Positions 62,571 to 64,000 of a stretch of DNA of 64,000 bases are shown piece by piece. Made by a program: the position numbers and the translations under genes. How positions within the stretch are numbered: the stretch's first letter is position 1; the number at the start of each line of letters is the position of its first letter. The notes beneath the pieces were generated by a model, which saw nothing but the letters and a program-made list of their open reading frames with translations, was not told where the DNA came from and did no database searches. This stretch comes from Paenimyroides ummariense (lineage in GTDB: Bacteria; Bacteroidota; Bacteroidia; Flavobacteriales; Flavobacteriaceae), in NCBI RefSeq assembly GCF_900115115.1, contig NZ_FOVI01000014.1, positions 1 to 64,000 on the forward strand. Direction: 5' to 3'.

Positions 62571-63482
62571 ATGAGATTTCCTAAAACGTATCATTTAGAA
62601 AATATAGCAGAAATAATTGGGTGTTCCTTTGTAGGGGCTCCCGATTTTCCTGTTTTAGGAATGAACGAAATTCACGTGGTTCAAGTTGGTGAAATTGTTT
62701 TTGTAGATCACCCGAAATATTACGATAAAGCATTAAATTCAAACGCGACCATCATTTTAATTAATAAAGATGTTGAATGCCCAGAAGGAAAAGCTTTGTT
62801 GATTTCAGATGATCCTTTTCGCGATTTTAATAAATTGTCAACCTATTTTCGTCCGTTTCAGGCTTCATCAAATGCAATAGCAGAAACAGCTCAGATAGGC
62901 GAGGGAACAATCATTCAACCAAATGTTTTTGTTGGTAACCACGTTAAAATCGGTAAAAACTGTATCATTCATGCAAATGTTGTTTTGAACGATCATACCA
63001 TAATTGGTGATAATGTAGTTATTCACGCCGGAACCGTTTTAGGTGCCGATGCTTTTTACTATAAAAAAAGAGCTGATTTTTTTGATCCGTTGATTTCTTG
63101 TGGTTCTGTTGTGATTGAAGATGATGTAACATTAGGAGCTTTATGTACGATTGATCGTGGAGTAACAGGAGAAACCCGCATTAAAAAAGGAGCTAAAATT
63201 GATAATCAGGTGCACATTGGTCACGATACCGTTATTGGCGAAATGTGTCTAATTGCGGCACAATGTGGTATTGCAGGTTGTGTGGTTATAGAAAATCACG
63301 TAACTTTATGGGGACAAGTTGGTACAACAAGCGGTATAACCATAGGTGAAAAAGCTGTAATTATGGCAAAATCGGGCGTTTCTAAAAGTCTTGCAGGTAA
63401 TAAAATTTATTTTGGAGCTCCGGCAGAAGAAGCACGCGAATATTACAAGCACGTTGCAAAAGTTAAAAATTTAGTAAAGTAG
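62571..63482 (+). CDS. Second LpxD-like acyltransferase homologue
   Basis: A 303-residue protein resembling LpxD: N-terminal domain (YHLENIAEIIGCSFVGAPDF, VGEIVFVDHPKYYDKALNSN) and hexapeptide repeats from about residue 105 (IGEGTIIQPNVFVGNHVKIG). A His sits at the LpxD catalytic position (DNQVHIGHDTVIGEMCLIAA). It is shorter than LpxD by some 40 residues, mainly at the C-terminal ACP-binding helix. It begins 7 bases after efp. It may act on a different acyl-sugar, or be a non-catalytic relative. Do not assume it makes lipid A. Confidence 0.85.
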   Translation: MRFPKTYHLENIAEIIGCSFVGAPDFPVLGMNEIHVVQVGEIVFVDHPKYYDKALNSNATIILINKDVECPEGKALLISDDPFRDFNKLSTYFRPFQASSNAIAETAQIGEGTIIQPNVFVGNHVKIGKNCIIHANVVLNDHTIIGDNVVIHAGTVLGADAFYYKKRADFFDPLISCGSVVIEDDVTLGALCTIDRGVTGETRIKKGAKIDNQVHIGHDTVIGEMCLIAAQCGIAGCVVIENHVTLWGQVGTTSGITIGEKAVIMAKSGVSKSLAGNKIYFGAPAEEAREYYKHVAKVKNLVK

Positions 63483-63488
63483 GTAACA

Positions 63489-63857
63489 ATGGAAAGTGCG
63501 TTAGAAATAGTCAGAAATTTTTACGAATCGGCAGGTATCTTAAACAAAACCTATTGTTTGGAGGTTTTTCATGAAGATATTCAGCTGGAATGGCACAGTT
63601 CTAAAGGACATTTGTTTTTAGAACATACCGATCTTTTGGCACTTTCTAAAGATTTAAAGCATTCGTATTTTGATCTGCGCGCACAAATTCATGATATAAT
63701 GAGTGACGGCGATAAAGTAATGATTCGCTACACATACTATGTTAGAACATTTGAAAATCCTGAAGAAGAACTTGTTTTAGCTACCTTTTTTGTAGTTTGG
63801 CAAGTTAAAGACGGCAAGCTTTTTAAAGGCGTTCAAATGAGCCAACTTTCAAATTAA
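63489..63857 (+). CDS. NTF2-like/SnoaL-like small protein
   Basis: A 122-residue protein with the cone-shaped alpha+beta NTF2 fold: NFYESAGILNKTYCLEVFHE then DIQLEWHSSKGHLFLEHTDL, and strands (DGDKVMIRYTYYVRTFENPE, VLATFFVVWQVKDGKLFKGV). Such proteins are enzymes, binding proteins or dimer partners of unknown substrates. It starts 6 bases after the second LpxD-like gene and closes the cluster. Confidence 0.8.
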   Translation: MESALEIVRNFYESAGILNKTYCLEVFHEDIQLEWHSSKGHLFLEHTDLLALSKDLKHSYFDLRAQIHDIMSDGDKVMIRYTYYVRTFENPEEELVLATFFVVWQVKDGKLFKGVQMSQLSN

Positions 63858-63900
63858 TAAAAAATTAAAGTAAAAAATTTTAATATTATTCATTAACCCT

Positions 63901-63908
63901 TATTTTTG
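63901..63908 (+). promoter_or_regulatory. Promoter -7 box TATTTTTG for sucD
   Basis: Matches TAnnTTTG, 35 bases before the sucD ATG. Confidence 0.55.
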
Positions 63909-63943
63909 TAAAATAATTCAAAAAACGATAATTGTAAAAAATC

Positions 63944-64000
63944 ATGAGTGTATTAGTAAACAAAGATTCTAAAATAATAGTTCAAGGATTTACAGGAAGC
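63944..64000 (+). CDS. sucD: Succinyl-CoA ligase alpha subunit, N-terminal 19 codons
   Basis: The gene begins at ATG 63944 and runs off the right edge. The first residues, MSVLVNKDSKIIVQGFTGS, match the start of the SucD alpha subunit (CoA-binding domain, VQGFTG loop). It would make succinyl-CoA from succinate in the citric acid cycle together with SucC, which is not in view. Only 19 codons are available, but the match to the family start and the local gene order makes this likely. Confidence 0.85.
   Translation, partial: MSVLVNKDSKIIVQGFTGS

Overview
The window is an AT-rich stretch of chromosome from a member of the Bacteroidota, most probably family Flavobacteriaceae. The evidence is as follows. 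Promoters fit the Bacteroidota -7 box TAnnTTTG instead of TATAAT. Shine-Dalgarno sequences are almost absent. Several secreted proteins carry type IX secretion (T9SS) sorting tails of type A and type B. The gene order lpxD - lpxC/fabZ - lpxA - efp - lpxD-like - sucD is familiar from Flavobacteriaceae. Genus cannot be decided from this window. No tRNA, rRNA, CRISPR array or prophage was seen.

Layout. 1-5000 is accessory-like: a broken IS3-type transposase at the left edge, two VOC-fold proteins, a DMT exporter, a DoxX-like protein, an FMN reductase, two unlisted tiny membrane peptides and a structured intergenic element. 4987-5598 is a stand-alone copy of the cyanophycin synthetase N-terminal domain. 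5694-17965 is mostly housekeeping: DUF3820, pyrG, yidC, an FAD oxidoreductase, a MORN-repeat protein, mnmA, nitronate monooxygenase, acs, clpS and prmA. 18038-26995 is a long minus-strand block: an OprP-like porin, then an apparent operon running DUF2520 protein, KdsC-like phosphatase, UbiA-like protein, Maf, small MscS, large PIG-L deacetylase, a 35-residue membrane peptide and a sodium:solute symporter.

27195-44357 holds an ABC-F protein, a tandem pair of T9SS type A propeller-like proteins (the second with a homopolymer frameshift at its last residues), rluF, a hydrolase, a coiled-coil protein that has lost its zinc-ribbon cysteines, a Nif3-like protein, lpxK and a family of three T9SS type B adhesin-like proteins, then yebC. 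44442-55830 holds outer-membrane and lipid genes, a MITE-like element and a REP-like element, fabG, an NhaC-type antiporter, and an HTH regulator whose upstream region carries an array of related palindromes facing an M14 peptidase. It continues with an Lrp regulator, a membrane hydrolase and yaaA. 55894-64000 contains hutH, an HD hydrolase, the lipid A cluster with efp, and the first 19 codons of sucD.

How the genes work together. lpxD, lpxC/fabZ, lpxA and lpxK, probably helped by the LpxL-like acyltransferase and KdsC-like phosphatase, make the lipid A-Kdo part of the outer membrane. YidC inserts inner-membrane proteins. The T9SS cargo proteins are exported across the outer membrane. The most unusual material is the set of unlisted small membrane peptides, the pseudoknot-ordered intergenic element at 2961-3077, the orphan cyanophycin-synthetase N domain, the palindrome array at 51987-52182, and a promoter and terminator that share one hairpin at 53951-53992. 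All functions are inferred by reading the sequence; no database search was run.
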